NCBI RefSeq assembly: GCF_040760075.1 | Contig: NZ_CP142884.1 | Span: 1,736,001 to 1,800,000, forward strand | Source of the DNA: Sphingobacterium sp. R2 | GTDB lineage: Bacteria; Bacteroidota; Bacteroidia; Sphingobacteriales; Sphingobacteriaceae | Direction: 5' to 3' | DNA: 64,000 nt | Shown here: piece after piece, positions 52,923-61,237 of the stretch | Layout: every line of letters begins with the position of its first letter | Numbering within the stretch: position 1 is the stretch's first letter | Notes under the pieces: generated by a model | The model's input: only the letters and a program-made list of their open reading frames with translations | Databases searched by the model: none | What the model was told of the DNA's origin: nothing | Translations under genes and position numbers: made by a program

Positions 52923-55313
52923 TTATTTTTTACGTATAAAGTATCTGAATTTGACATTGAAGGATCGACTCGGTTTCTGCATCTCAAAGTTGTCGTATCG
53001 TGTTGCGTCGGTTAGGTTATTACATTCCAATGCCACATTGTATTTCCCCGAAGCCATCGCATAGACAATGTTGACATCGTGGGATAGCTGTTCAGGGATA
53101 ATGAAACGCTGTGCTGGTGTGCCCAAACTTGGAAAATCCAAAAAGAAAGCATGGATATATTGGAGATTGTAACCGATCGTCAATGTATTGTGTTTACCTC
53201 CGAAGTGATGCAAATAATAGGCGGCATCCGCATTCCCATATAAATACGGGATATTGGGCATGCGATCCTTATAAACACTGCTTTCTACGACTTGGCCGGG
53301 CTCAACCTTTGTATTATTGATTATGTTTTGGTAGGTTAGATTCCCACCGATAGAGAACCTATTTTTATAGAAATATTTTACATTAATATCGACCCCGTTA
53401 TTGAGTACACTCCTTAAATTGAGGTATTTACTTTCTCTCTTATTGCTTGAGTTTAGCGGACTGATGTAAAGTCTTATAAAATCAGTTGCATTTCTATAGG
53501 TATAGTTAGCATCTATAATGATATGGTTATTCTCATTCCATTTTTTTGTGTAGGAGAGGCCGATATTGATGTTGTGGCTGTCCTCTGGTTTAAGCGTTGG
53601 GTTTGCGCTGAGATCCTGCGCGTCGCCAAATAATTCGTTGTTTTCAGGTAATCTGGAAGCTTTCTCATAGGAAGCTTTCAATTGTAGGGTTGGATTGACA
53701 AAGTAAGAAGCCGCAAATCCATAACCTAATTTATTGACCGTCGTTTCTACATTTTTGTAGCTTTCATTTTTCTTGACTTCTTCAAAGTACTTCCCTTTTT
53801 GGTTGTAATTTTTTACAAATATATTTACGTCCCATTGATCGGCTATGTTGGTACGATAACCTAATGCAGTACTGTTTTTAATTGTTTTCCGTGGTAACTT
53901 GTTGATTTCGAGATCAGGGTAATATTTATCTTTCCCTTTGCGGTCAAATGTTGTCAATAGGTGATTGACCATAAGATGGTTTTTTTCATTGATCGCATAG
54001 GAGAGATTGGCAATGAAGTTGCCATTGTTATTGTTGAAACGATAATCGCGTAGTTCGTTTTCACCGCCGGGAGCATTCGGGTTATTCTTGTCTTTGGGTT
54101 CACTCTCTCCGGACCAGGTGAATCTTCTATTCACTGTATCCAGACTGCGTTCTTTGCCGAAGTTGTATCGACCAAATATGTTGACATCTAGCCCCTTTAC
54201 AAATAGATCTTTTTTGACGTATTTTACATTGGGTTGGATGATATTGCCCAAAGCTTCTCTGCCGCCATAAACATCGTCCATGTGGTTTCCGGTCTGGATT
54301 TCTTTTTTGTTTTCTCCTAGTGTTATTCCAAAGAGAAGCTGATCTGCATAGTTCTTGTTGGAGACCCCGATATTGTACACAAGGGTTTCATTTCGGTAGG
54401 TGTCATGAAAGCGCCTTCTTCTTCCCTTAGTATATTTTCCGGTTTCGAAATCAGCCGTCCGCACATTCACCCAGTAATTGTTGTCCGAATAATTTTGGAA
54501 GGCTGACAAGGTCATCGTTAATCCATTATTCGATATATATCCTGCGTTTACCGCAGTTTTATGTGTATTGAAGGAACCATAAGAATAAGAAACATCAAGG
54601 TATTTGCCAGGGTCATTTTTGGTGACAATATTCACAGCACCACCTAAAGCATCGCCACCTAGCCATACTGGAACAACACCTTTATACACTTCCACGCGTT
54701 CGGCAAAATTGATGGGGATATTATTCAATTGAAATGATGAACCAAAATTGTCCATTGGAATACCATCCAAAAATAACTTGACCTGATTACCGGAAAATCC
54801 ATTGATACTAAACGATATATTAGATCCGACGCCTCCGGATTCTCTCAAACGTACGCCCGAGACTCTATTCAGTGCCTGACCGATATCTAAAGTCGTATTG
54901 TACAGTTTTTTTGCATCTATTGCGGAGACGTTGTAAGGTTGTCGTGTTACTTCATTTGCAGTAGATCGACCTATCACTTCAACCTCCGCCATGATTTTTT
55001 GATCTGGGATCATCTGTATTTCAAATAGATCAATAACACCTTTATTACAGGTTATTGGCCGATTGATGATCTGATATCCGACCGCGGAAATCGTAACCTG
55101 ATGATTACCGAAAGAAATTCCGCTTATTTTGAAAAAACCATTTCTGTCTGCTTTGGCTCCTTTCTTTGTACTAGATAGCAGAATGGTGGCCCCAGGAATA
55201 GGCTCGTTCGATGTATTGGTAACACGGCCTTTTACTTCGGCTAATTGTTGGGCATGTGAAGGAAAGGATATGATTAGTAAAAACAATAACCATACTATTT
55301 TAAATTTTGACAT
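52923..55313 (-). CDS. TonB-dependent siderophore-type receptor
   Basis: 796 residues: signal peptide (WLLFLLIISFPSHAQQ), carboxypeptidase-like domain (~22-105), TonB plug (~115-235: LNRVSGVRLRESGGVGSNISF, VKLFLDGIPMDNFGSSFQLN, VEVYKGVVPVWLGGDALGGAVNI), and a 22-strand type barrel ending in NVKFRYFIRKK. Cargo is inferred to be a ferric siderophore from the neighbouring FecI/FecR pair, the DUF4374 proteins and the PepSY protein. There is no N-terminal STN signalling domain visible, so direct FecR signalling through this receptor is doubtful. Confidence 0.9.
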   Translation of the reverse strand: MSKFKIVWLLFLLIISFPSHAQQLAEVKGRVTNTSNEPIPGATILLSSTKKGAKADRNGFFKISGISFGNHQVTISAVGYQIINRPITCNKGVIDLFEIQMIPDQKIMAEVEVIGRSTANEVTRQPYNVSAIDAKKLYNTTLDIGQALNRVSGVRLRESGGVGSNISFSINGFSGNQVKLFLDGIPMDNFGSSFQLNNIPINFAERVEVYKGVVPVWLGGDALGGAVNIVTKNDPGKYLDVSYSYGSFNTHKTAVNAGYISNNGLTMTLSAFQNYSDNNYWVNVRTADFETGKYTKGRRRRFHDTYRNETLVYNIGVSNKNYADQLLFGITLGENKKEIQTGNHMDDVYGGREALGNIIQPNVKYVKKDLFVKGLDVNIFGRYNFGKERSLDTVNRRFTWSGESEPKDKNNPNAPGGENELRDYRFNNNNGNFIANLSYAINEKNHLMVNHLLTTFDRKGKDKYYPDLEINKLPRKTIKNSTALGYRTNIADQWDVNIFVKNYNQKGKYFEEVKKNESYKNVETTVNKLGYGFAASYFVNPTLQLKASYEKASRLPENNELFGDAQDLSANPTLKPEDSHNINIGLSYTKKWNENNHIIIDANYTYRNATDFIRLYISPLNSSNKRESKYLNLRSVLNNGVDINVKYFYKNRFSIGGNLTYQNIINNTKVEPGQVVESSVYKDRMPNIPYLYGNADAAYYLHHFGGKHNTLTIGYNLQYIHAFFLDFPSLGTPAQRFIIPEQLSHDVNIVYAMASGKYNVALECNNLTDATRYDNFEMQKPSRSFNVKFRYFIRKK

Positions 55314-55426
55314 TACTTTATTTAGATTAATTACACATAGAGAAGTTGCGTAACTCTAAATCTACCGAAGGTCAAAAAAGTAAATAAAAATGATTATTTT
55401 TTAATGTATTGAATATCAGTTGTAAA

Positions 55427-56629
55427 TTAATGTAATCGGTCTATTCGGACAATAAAATCAGTCGCTTGATCTAGGGTAAGACCAACTTGAATGTTTTTTG
55501 ATTTGATATCATAGACCCAAACCTGGTGCTGATCCTTTACATCATCAATCGCGATATAGGCTTTCCCATTTTCAACGAGAACGGATTCTTTGCGTGTCCC
55601 TTTGTCAAAGGGTAGATTTAATTTTTTGGTCGTTCGGCTGATAAGATCGACCACATAGTACTCAAATTGATAGGTGGAATGATGATCACTAAAGTCGGTG
55701 TAGCGATCACTACGTTCACTACGGATGATAGCCTGACTGTTACCCAAATACCACATTCCATACGCATGATTGCGCGTGTTGGCTGTTAAATTGAAAAAAT
55801 AAGTAGGGTTGATGTGCGTGGAATTGCTGTCTATTCTAAAAATTCCAGTAGGTTTTGATGGGCTGTTGCCGAGTGCTATACCAGGGCAGGACATAAAATA
55901 GAAATTGCCATTTTCGTCATGAAAGCTGTAAGATTGAACAGTATTTACTCCTCCGGGGTAAGTCGATCGTGTATCTTTTTGTATATTTTCCAACGTCAAA
56001 GTCGTCTGATCCAATGCAGCGACATAGAGTGTGTCTATTGTGGTAAAATCAGTTTCGTTTATTACCTTGTTAAAGGTATAACCGACCAGCAACTGGTGTT
56101 GATGGATTGTGCTAAAGCCGACGGAAAGAATATTAAAATCCGCTGCTGCCGTGGGTAGTTTTATCTCTCGTTGTTGTTGAATTTTGAAATCATGGACTGC
56201 AATTTTATAGGCCCAAAGCCGACGGTTAGTTTTGTTGTCTGAAGTAAATAGGAGCAATGTGTCTCGATCAAGCCAGTTTATATTTTCAATATGCTGATCT
56301 TGCATAGCCAATTGTGCAATTTCCTTTAAACCATTTGATCCTAGTGAATATTTTCTGAACTTTCCCGCTCTTAAAAAATAAAAATGCCTGTCCTTAACGA
56401 TGATGCTTCGATCGAATTGTTGTGTTGGAATGTCGATGCCATTTTTTGAAATGGTTAGATTTCCACTATCGATTGTATTTGAGGTGATGATCGTGTTTCC
56501 GAGATCTTTATTCATCGTATAGAGACTAAACTTCCCGTCGATATTTTTGCCCCCATCTTCCGTTCTACAGCTTATTACTAAGTGGAGTAAAAACAAGGAT
56601 AAGAATAGTGTTAAGCGGTAGGATAGCAT
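55427..56629 (-). CDS. DUF4374-like lipoprotein, second copy
   Basis: 400 residues with a lipobox (LFLLHLVISCRTE). The sequence has the same blocked layout as the DUF4374 gene 3 kb downstream: a first blade with ITSNTIDSGNLTISKNGIDIPTQQF (compare DDVSQGNLSIVGNGMPATEF there), YVAALDQTTLTLEN, HAYGMWYLG, and a closing blade ending in DFIVRIDRLH. I read it as a diverged paralogue. It lies between fecR and the receptor, 113 nt upstream of the receptor start. Confidence 0.65.
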   Translation of the reverse strand: MLSYRLTLFLSLFLLHLVISCRTEDGGKNIDGKFSLYTMNKDLGNTIITSNTIDSGNLTISKNGIDIPTQQFDRSIIVKDRHFYFLRAGKFRKYSLGSNGLKEIAQLAMQDQHIENINWLDRDTLLLFTSDNKTNRRLWAYKIAVHDFKIQQQREIKLPTAAADFNILSVGFSTIHQHQLLVGYTFNKVINETDFTTIDTLYVAALDQTTLTLENIQKDTRSTYPGGVNTVQSYSFHDENGNFYFMSCPGIALGNSPSKPTGIFRIDSNSTHINPTYFFNLTANTRNHAYGMWYLGNSQAIIRSERSDRYTDFSDHHSTYQFEYYVVDLISRTTKKLNLPFDKGTRKESVLVENGKAYIAIDDVKDQHQVWVYDIKSKNIQVGLTLDQATDFIVRIDRLH

Positions 56630-56660
56630 GAGTGTATGGACTAATTGAAGTTCTTCTTAT

Positions 56661-57299
56661 TTAGATGATATTAAATTGGACTTTCAGTTCGTGTTGGATG
56701 GTAGGGGCTAAAAAAGTAAGTTCCGATTTGGAAATTATTACCTGCTTGCCATTTTTTTTCGGTTGTAATACAAAATAGGTTTCCCCATGTTTGAGTTCCT
56801 TCTTTTTATCGGTTCCAGAAACGCTAAAGGCAAAATCTTTTTTGGGAATGAACATCATATTGCCCGAGGTTTTGAATTCACCGGTATCCGTATTGATCTC
56901 AGCCCGTGCGTTTTTACCCAGGATGATATTATAACCATTCTGGTTAATATACTTTAGTCCAGCACTCGTTCTGTTATCAAAGATGGTGGCAGTATTTTCG
57001 GCATCCTTACTGAATTGATAAAAACCAAAACAGATTAAAAATACCATACTGGCTGCTATTCCAATATATTTAAAGTTATATTTTTTAGAAGGAACTATTT
57101 TCGTGACTTCGGACTGATCAACATGGCTGCTCAGCACCGCCCAGATATCCGTTTCTAATTTTGCTCTTTTAGTGGTGGAAATAGACAAGTGCTCCGACTC
57201 GAGGCTATCATCCAACAACCATTCTTCCACAAGATTTTTTTCTGCGGGAGAACATTTGCCTAAATGATATTTCTCGATGAGTTTATGGTCTATTTTCAT
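56661..57299 (-). CDS. Short FecR-type anti-sigma factor
   Basis: 212 residues, well below the ~300-390 of usual Bacteroidota FecR proteins. The N-terminal cytoplasmic part (HKLIEKYHLGKCSPAEKNLVEEWLLDD) binds sigma, a membrane span follows (~76-92, YIGIAASMVFLICFGFYQF), and the periplasmic part is a single FecR domain (~103-200) with IILGKNARAEINT and HGETYFVLQPKK. The C-terminal DUF4974/STN-like domain is missing, and the protein ends naturally without a frameshift that I can see. It starts 50 nt after the sigma gene. Confidence 0.78.
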   Translation of the reverse strand: MKIDHKLIEKYHLGKCSPAEKNLVEEWLLDDSLESEHLSISTTKRAKLETDIWAVLSSHVDQSEVTKIVPSKKYNFKYIGIAASMVFLICFGFYQFSKDAENTATIFDNRTSAGLKYINQNGYNIILGKNARAEINTDTGEFKTSGNMMFIPKKDFAFSVSGTDKKKELKHGETYFVLQPKKNGKQVIISKSELTFLAPTIQHELKVQFNII

Positions 57300-57348
57300 A
57301 TAATATACTTCCTGACAAAAGTACAGGATTTCTTTTGTATAGCTAAAT

Positions 57349-57864
57349 TTAGGATATATATTCTGTTAGTTCTGTTTTTAATGTTTTTAGTGCTCGTGAA
57401 ATATGGTATTCTACCGCTCTTTCTGAAATGTAGAGTTTATGTGCAATTTGCTTGTTGGTGAGTCCCTGTTCTCTGCTCATGCGAAAGACGTTCTTACATT
57501 GTTTGGGTAGACTATCGATCAGCATTGATATTTTCTCGGCAAGTTCGTCGGCGATCAGTGAATTATCTACGTAATGCTCTTCTCGCGTATTTGAAATGTT
57601 GTCAAGATGTTGCTGGCGGGATACTTTATTGCGAATATATTCAAATGTTTTGAGCTTTACCGATCTGATCAGATACCGTTCAACCTCGATGAGACGAAGC
57701 TCATCACGCCGTTCCCAGAGCGATTTGAAAACATCCTGTACAATTTCCTTGGAGTGTTCTTCATCTTTGATACTGCTCAGGCAAAAGGCAAACATACCTT
57801 CCCAGTATTGAAGATATATTTGCTCAAAACCTGCTTTATCTATAATAAAAAACTCTTTTTCCAA
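57349..57864 (-). CDS. ECF RNA polymerase sigma factor (FecI-type)
   Basis: 171 residues. Sigma region 2: FEQIYLQYWEGMFAFCLSSIKDEEHSKEIVQDVFKSLWERRDEL. Region 4: LPKQCKNVFRMSREQGLTNKQIAHKLYISERAVEYHISRALKTLK. Paired with the FecR gene downstream, so it should be held at the membrane until a signal arrives. The longest frame begins with TTG 57894, but that lies inside a TATCTTTG promoter element (57892-57899). The TTG at 57864 (giving MEKEFFIIDKAGF) is the better start; the gene has no ATG upstream of the conserved region. Confidence 0.88.
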   Translation of the reverse strand: MEKEFFIIDKAGFEQIYLQYWEGMFAFCLSSIKDEEHSKEIVQDVFKSLWERRDELRLIEVERYLIRSVKLKTFEYIRNKVSRQQHLDNISNTREEHYVDNSLIADELAEKISMLIDSLPKQCKNVFRMSREQGLTNKQIAHKLYISERAVEYHISRALKTLKTELTEYIS

Positions 57865-57891
57865 AATACCAGTGCGCTGCTTATTCTGACG

Positions 57892-57899
57892 CAAAGATA
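57892..57899 (-). promoter_or_regulatory. -7 element (TATCTTTG) for the sigma/FecR block
   Basis: Perfect TAnnTTTG on the minus strand, 27 nt before the proposed TTG start and 30 nt after the trpC stop. It separates the iron block from the trp operon. Confidence 0.6.
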
Positions 57900-57928
57900 G
57901 GCTTATTTAGATTCGTTTTAAATAGAAT

Positions 57929-58711
57929 TTAAATTTCTTTTACGAAATCTTTAATCGCTTGCCCTGGATCGGAGGTTTTCATGAAATTTTCACCAATTAA
58001 AAAACCTTGAAAACCAGCTGCTTTTAGCGCCTTAATAGTTTCAGGATCCGATATGCCACTTTCAGATACTTTAATGTATTCCGATGGAATCTGATTTAAA
58101 AGATCATAAGAATGTTGAAGATCCACTGAAAAGTCTTTTAGGTTTCGGTTATTGACGCCAATTGCATCAATTTCCTCGAACAGATTGTCTAATAGCTCCT
58201 GTTCATTGTGTACTTCTAGCAAGACATTTAAACCAATTTGTTTAGCATATGCCGCGAATTCTTTTACTTCTTCCTTTTTCAGGCATGCAGCGATTAAAAG
58301 GATGATGTCTGCACCATAGGCCTTAGCTTCAGTAATCTGATATTTATCCACGATAAATTCTTTTCTTAAGATAGGGATGCTGATTGCTTCACGGGCTTTC
58401 GATAGATCCGCTAAATTTCCTTTGAAAAACTCTCCGTCAGTAAGGACAGACACTGCTGATGCACCAGCCTCCTCGTATCCCTTAACAACATCTTCAACCG
58501 CAGCAGTATTGTTGATGTCTCCTTTTGATGGTGATGCTCTTTTATACTCGGCGATGATTCCTGTTTTTTCAGGATCAAGAATAGATTCTCTCAGTGAAAG
58601 ACAAGCTACACTGAAATAGGGGTAGTTTAATAGCTGTTCCAACGGAACTAGTGCTTTTGCTTTTTCTACTTCTACTTTTTTTCGTTCAATGATTTTATCC
58701 AGTATAGTCAT
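57929..58711 (-). CDS. trpC: Indole-3-glycerol phosphate synthase
   Basis: Ring closure of CdRP to indole-3-glycerol phosphate. 260-residue TIM barrel: catalytic Lys in IIAEYKRASPSKGDI, ILRKEFIVDKYQI, DIILLIAACLKKEE, IGVNNRNLKDFSVDL and SESGISDPETI (phosphate binding). ATG 58711 (MTILDKIIERKKVEVE) is the family start and lies 11 nt after trpG. Last gene of this operon; trpD, trpF, trpB and trpA are not in the window. Confidence 0.96.
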   Translation of the reverse strand: MTILDKIIERKKVEVEKAKALVPLEQLLNYPYFSVACLSLRESILDPEKTGIIAEYKRASPSKGDINNTAAVEDVVKGYEEAGASAVSVLTDGEFFKGNLADLSKAREAISIPILRKEFIVDKYQITEAKAYGADIILLIAACLKKEEVKEFAAYAKQIGLNVLLEVHNEQELLDNLFEEIDAIGVNNRNLKDFSVDLQHSYDLLNQIPSEYIKVSESGISDPETIKALKAAGFQGFLIGENFMKTSDPGQAIKDFVKEI

Positions 58712-58722
58712 TTTTTTAGGTT

Positions 58723-59298
58723 TTAGATTCCCAACCAATTTTCAATTAATTTCTTACCATTTGTAGTCAGTACAGATTCTGGGTGGAATTGCATTCCTCT
58801 AACATCGTATTCAGTATGGGTTAAGGCCATAATAATCCCATTTTCATCAACTGCTGTTACCTTAAGGCTCGTCGGTAATGTGTCTTTACTTACGGCCCAG
58901 GAGTGGTAGCGTCCAATTTTCGAATCTTTTGGGAAGTCTTGAAAAAGCTTTTCCGATTCATCAATAACGGTGATATTTGTTGCCACACCATGTAATGGTT
59001 TCTCCATATTGAACAGTGTGCCTCCAAATACCTCCGCAATAGCCTGTTGGCCCAAACAAATACCCAATATACTTTTGTGCGGGGCGTAAGTGCGGATGAC
59101 ATCAAGCAGTAGGCCTGCTTCTTCCGGAATACCTGGACCGGGCGAAAGGAGTATCTTATCGAAAGCATCAATATCTTCCAGTTTAAACTTATCATTTCTC
59201 CATACAACATACTCCTGATCTAGCTCCTGTAATAAATGGACTAAGTTGTAAGTGAATGAATCGTAGTTATCTATAACGACTATTTTATTGTTGCTCAT
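58723..59298 (-). CDS. trpG: Anthranilate synthase glutamine amidotransferase subunit
   Basis: Supplies ammonia from glutamine to TrpE. 191-residue class I amidotransferase: DNYDSFTYNLVHLL, oxyanion segment LSPGPGIPEEAG, catalytic Cys in ILGICLGQQAIAEVFGG, and His/Glu in VRGMQFHPESVLT. Its start overlaps the stop of the chorismate mutase-like gene by 14 nt, which indicates coupled translation. The same subunit often serves PabB in folate synthesis in other bacteria. Confidence 0.96.
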   Translation of the reverse strand: MSNNKIVVIDNYDSFTYNLVHLLQELDQEYVVWRNDKFKLEDIDAFDKILLSPGPGIPEEAGLLLDVIRTYAPHKSILGICLGQQAIAEVFGGTLFNMEKPLHGVATNITVIDESEKLFQDFPKDSKIGRYHSWAVSKDTLPTSLKVTAVDENGIIMALTHTEYDVRGMQFHPESVLTTNGKKLIENWLGI

Positions 59299-59578
59299 AA
59301 CCTTTTGCTATAAAATCTTGATGAATGTAATGTTCAATTTCTTGGAATATGGATTGAATAAATTCAGTGGGCAAATTAAATTTTTTTGCTAATACCCCAT
59401 AATGATTGTTTAAATTCCGAATTGGTGGCTGTTCTTCTGTTTGCTCATCGTCTAGCGATTTGCCTTTGTCAATATAGGATTTTCGTAGGGCCAGTAACTC
59501 CACAATACGGTTATCAATGGTATCTATTGACGTGCGGATATGATGTTTATCGACGCAGTATTCTAATGGTCTGATCAT
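59285..59578 (-). CDS. Chorismate mutase-like (AroQ-type) protein in the trp operon
   Basis: 97 residues, all-helical. The first helix (IRTSIDTIDNRIVELLALRKSYIDKGKSL) has the AroQ pattern R-x3-ID-xID-x2-IVxLLAxRxxY, and the last helix (LPTEFIQSIFQEIEHYIHQDFI) matches the third AroQ helix. Expected Arg/Lys chorismate ligands are present in helices 1 and in PPIRNLNNHYGVLAKK; I cannot confirm every active-site residue. The fold also includes isochorismate-pyruvate lyases. The gene overlaps trpE by 4 nt (ATGA) and trpG by 14 nt, so it is fully embedded in the operon. Confidence 0.7.
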   Translation of the reverse strand: MIRPLEYCVDKHHIRTSIDTIDNRIVELLALRKSYIDKGKSLDDEQTEEQPPIRNLNNHYGVLAKKFNLPTEFIQSIFQEIEHYIHQDFIAKGYEQQ

Positions 59579-60978
59579 AATGTTTCTGCTAATTGTAATG
59601 CTTTTCGTAGCGCAGCAATTTTGTTATTTACTTCTTGTAGCTCCATTTCGGGATCTGAATCGAGAACAATACCACCGCCTGCTTGGTAATGTAAGGTGTT
59701 TTGTTTGCTTAGGAAGGAACGAATCATAATGGCGTGATTAAAGTCTCCGTTAAAACCCATAAATCCAATTGCACCGGAATAAAAAGAACGTTGCAATCCT
59801 TCATAGCGATCGATTAAGGTCAACGCCATATGTTTCGGTGCCCCCGACAATGTGCCAGCGGGGTATGTATCGCCTACAATGTCAAACGGATTGATGTTAT
59901 CTTTTAATGTGCCCGTTACTTTGGATACCAGATGGATAATATGGGAGTAATATTGCGGTTCCATGTAGGACTCAACTTTAACTTGTGTACAATGTCTACT
60001 TAAGTCATTGCGGGCAAGATCGACAAGCATAACGTGTTCAGAAGTCTCCTTTGGATCATCTTTGAGTCTAGAGGCTATTTTCTGATCTTCCTCCATGTTG
60101 CCCGTACGTTTGAATGTTCCTGCGATGGGGAAGATGGTTGCCTGTTTTCCGTGAATGCGCAATTGCGCTTCCGGCGAGGATCCGAAAAGTTTAAAATCAC
60201 CGTAATCGAAATAGAAAAGGTAAGGAGAGGGATTGATGGATCGCAATGCACGATAGACGTTGAACTCATCACCAGCGAACGGTGTTTTAAACCCTCTGGA
60301 TGGAACAATCTGAAAAACATCTCCACGTTGGATATGTTCTTTCATTTTCTTGACCAACTGACGGTGTTCTTCATCGGTACGATTGGAGCTTTCTTCACCG
60401 GCAAGTTTGAAGGAATATTCGGGAAAGTTTTTGTTTTGAATAAGAAACTGCATTCTTTCCAGTTCTGATTCATCATCATCCAGCAGGTGTTCAAAGATGT
60501 AGAGTTGGTTTCGGAAGTGGTCAATAGCAATGACATATTTGTAGATATAATATTGCATAAATGGTATTTTCCGCGCCGGATCGGCTGAAGTAGTCAGTTT
60601 GATATCTTCAAAGTGTTCGATACAATCGAAGGTGAAATATCCAAATAAGCCATTAGAGATGAGGTTAAGTTCGGCGATTGTATGGTCTTCGAAGGAATTT
60701 CTAAAATCGGATACTTCCTGACGTAATTCGATTTCCTTCGCATTTTTTACGATACGCTTGCTGTTAGGATACGTAAGCGTTAGCTCTTTTTCATCGAGCT
60801 GGATCCCGGCAATTGGCTGACAACAGATGTAGCTAATGTTATTGTCGCGGCTATGATAGTCGGAGCTTTCCAATAGCAATGAGTTTGGAAAGATATCTCT
60901 TAGACGAAGATAGATGCTCACTGGCGTAGTTGTATCCGCAAGCAACTTTCTGCTTTGTGTTTTGAATGTATACTTCAT
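59575..60978 (-). CDS. trpE: Anthranilate synthase component I
   Basis: Converts chorismate plus ammonia to anthranilate, the committed step to tryptophan. 467 residues: an N-terminal Trp-feedback region with LLESSDYHSRDNNIS (LLES motif), and the chorismate-binding core with GDVFQIVPSRGF, FKLFGSSPEAQLRI, FPIAGTFKRTGN, EHVMLVDLARNDL, PAGTLSGAPKHMALTLI, AGGGIVLDSDPEMELQEVNNK. ATG 60978 (MKYTFKTQSRKLL) is correct; the open frame extends upstream to 61221 only because it runs through the attenuator. Feedback inhibition is probably added to attenuation. Confidence 0.97.
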   Translation of the reverse strand: MKYTFKTQSRKLLADTTTPVSIYLRLRDIFPNSLLLESSDYHSRDNNISYICCQPIAGIQLDEKELTLTYPNSKRIVKNAKEIELRQEVSDFRNSFEDHTIAELNLISNGLFGYFTFDCIEHFEDIKLTTSADPARKIPFMQYYIYKYVIAIDHFRNQLYIFEHLLDDDESELERMQFLIQNKNFPEYSFKLAGEESSNRTDEEHRQLVKKMKEHIQRGDVFQIVPSRGFKTPFAGDEFNVYRALRSINPSPYLFYFDYGDFKLFGSSPEAQLRIHGKQATIFPIAGTFKRTGNMEEDQKIASRLKDDPKETSEHVMLVDLARNDLSRHCTQVKVESYMEPQYYSHIIHLVSKVTGTLKDNINPFDIVGDTYPAGTLSGAPKHMALTLIDRYEGLQRSFYSGAIGFMGFNGDFNHAIMIRSFLSKQNTLHYQAGGGIVLDSDPEMELQEVNNKIAALRKALQLAETL

Positions 60979-61015
60979 TTTTTGTGTCTTATCTTCTTGT
61001 TGTAAATTTATGCAT

Positions 61016-61048
61016 AAAAAAACCCCGATACTGGTTAGCATCGGGGTT
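61016..61048 (-). terminator. trp attenuator terminator
   Basis: AACCCCGAT (61021-61029) and ATCGGGGTT (61040-61048) form a perfect 9-bp stem with a 10-nt loop. Read on the minus strand it ends in seven U (61022-61016). It lies 37 nt before trpE, between the leader ORF and the first structural gene. Confidence 0.9.
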
Positions 61049-61085
61049 GGAATTTCCATAAATGGTTTTGGTTGATTATGAAATA

Positions 61086-61163
61086 TTATAACAATACCAA
61101 TTGATTCCCGATGCTTATTGCTCCAGGCCACCACCAATTTGTATTTGTATATCTTCGTGTCAT
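61086..61163 (-). CDS. trpL: trp operon leader peptide
   Basis: A 25-codon ORF, too short for routine gene calling. It begins MTRRYTNTNWWWPG: codons 10-12 are three consecutive TGG at 61128-61136, against an expected frequency of about 1% each. It ends at TAA 61086-61088. The segment AGCATCGGG in codons 17-19 (61107-61115) is the exact complement of the 5' part of the terminator stem (61037-61045). Ribosome stalling at the Trp codons would free it to form the antiterminator and let RNA polymerase reach trpE. The peptide itself should have no further function. Confidence 0.93.
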   Translation of the reverse strand: MTRRYTNTNWWWPGAISIGNQLVLL

Positions 61164-61170
61164 TATTACA

Positions 61171-61200
61171 CAAATTTATAAAAAAAAATAAATAAGCAAA
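61171..61200 (-). promoter_or_regulatory. trp operon promoter (TTTG, 18 nt, TAAATTTG)
   Basis: -33 TTTG at 61197-61200 and a perfect -7 TAAATTTG at 61171-61178, spaced 18 nt. This is the most complete Bacteroidota promoter in the window. The -7 ends 7 nt before the trpL ATG, so the leader peptide starts at the very 5' end of the mRNA. Confidence 0.8.
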
Positions 61201-61237
61201 CTTTTTGTGACAAAAAAACAAAAATTCCCCTTATTTC

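Noticed and set aside
58890..59210. 106-codon alternative minus-strand frame inside trpG
   Set aside because: Same-strand shadow frame; trpG is intact with its catalytic triad.
59575..61221. A 548-residue TrpE with an N-terminal extension
   Set aside because: The extra 81 codons read through the attenuator terminator and the trpL gene. ATG 60978 matches the family N-terminus.
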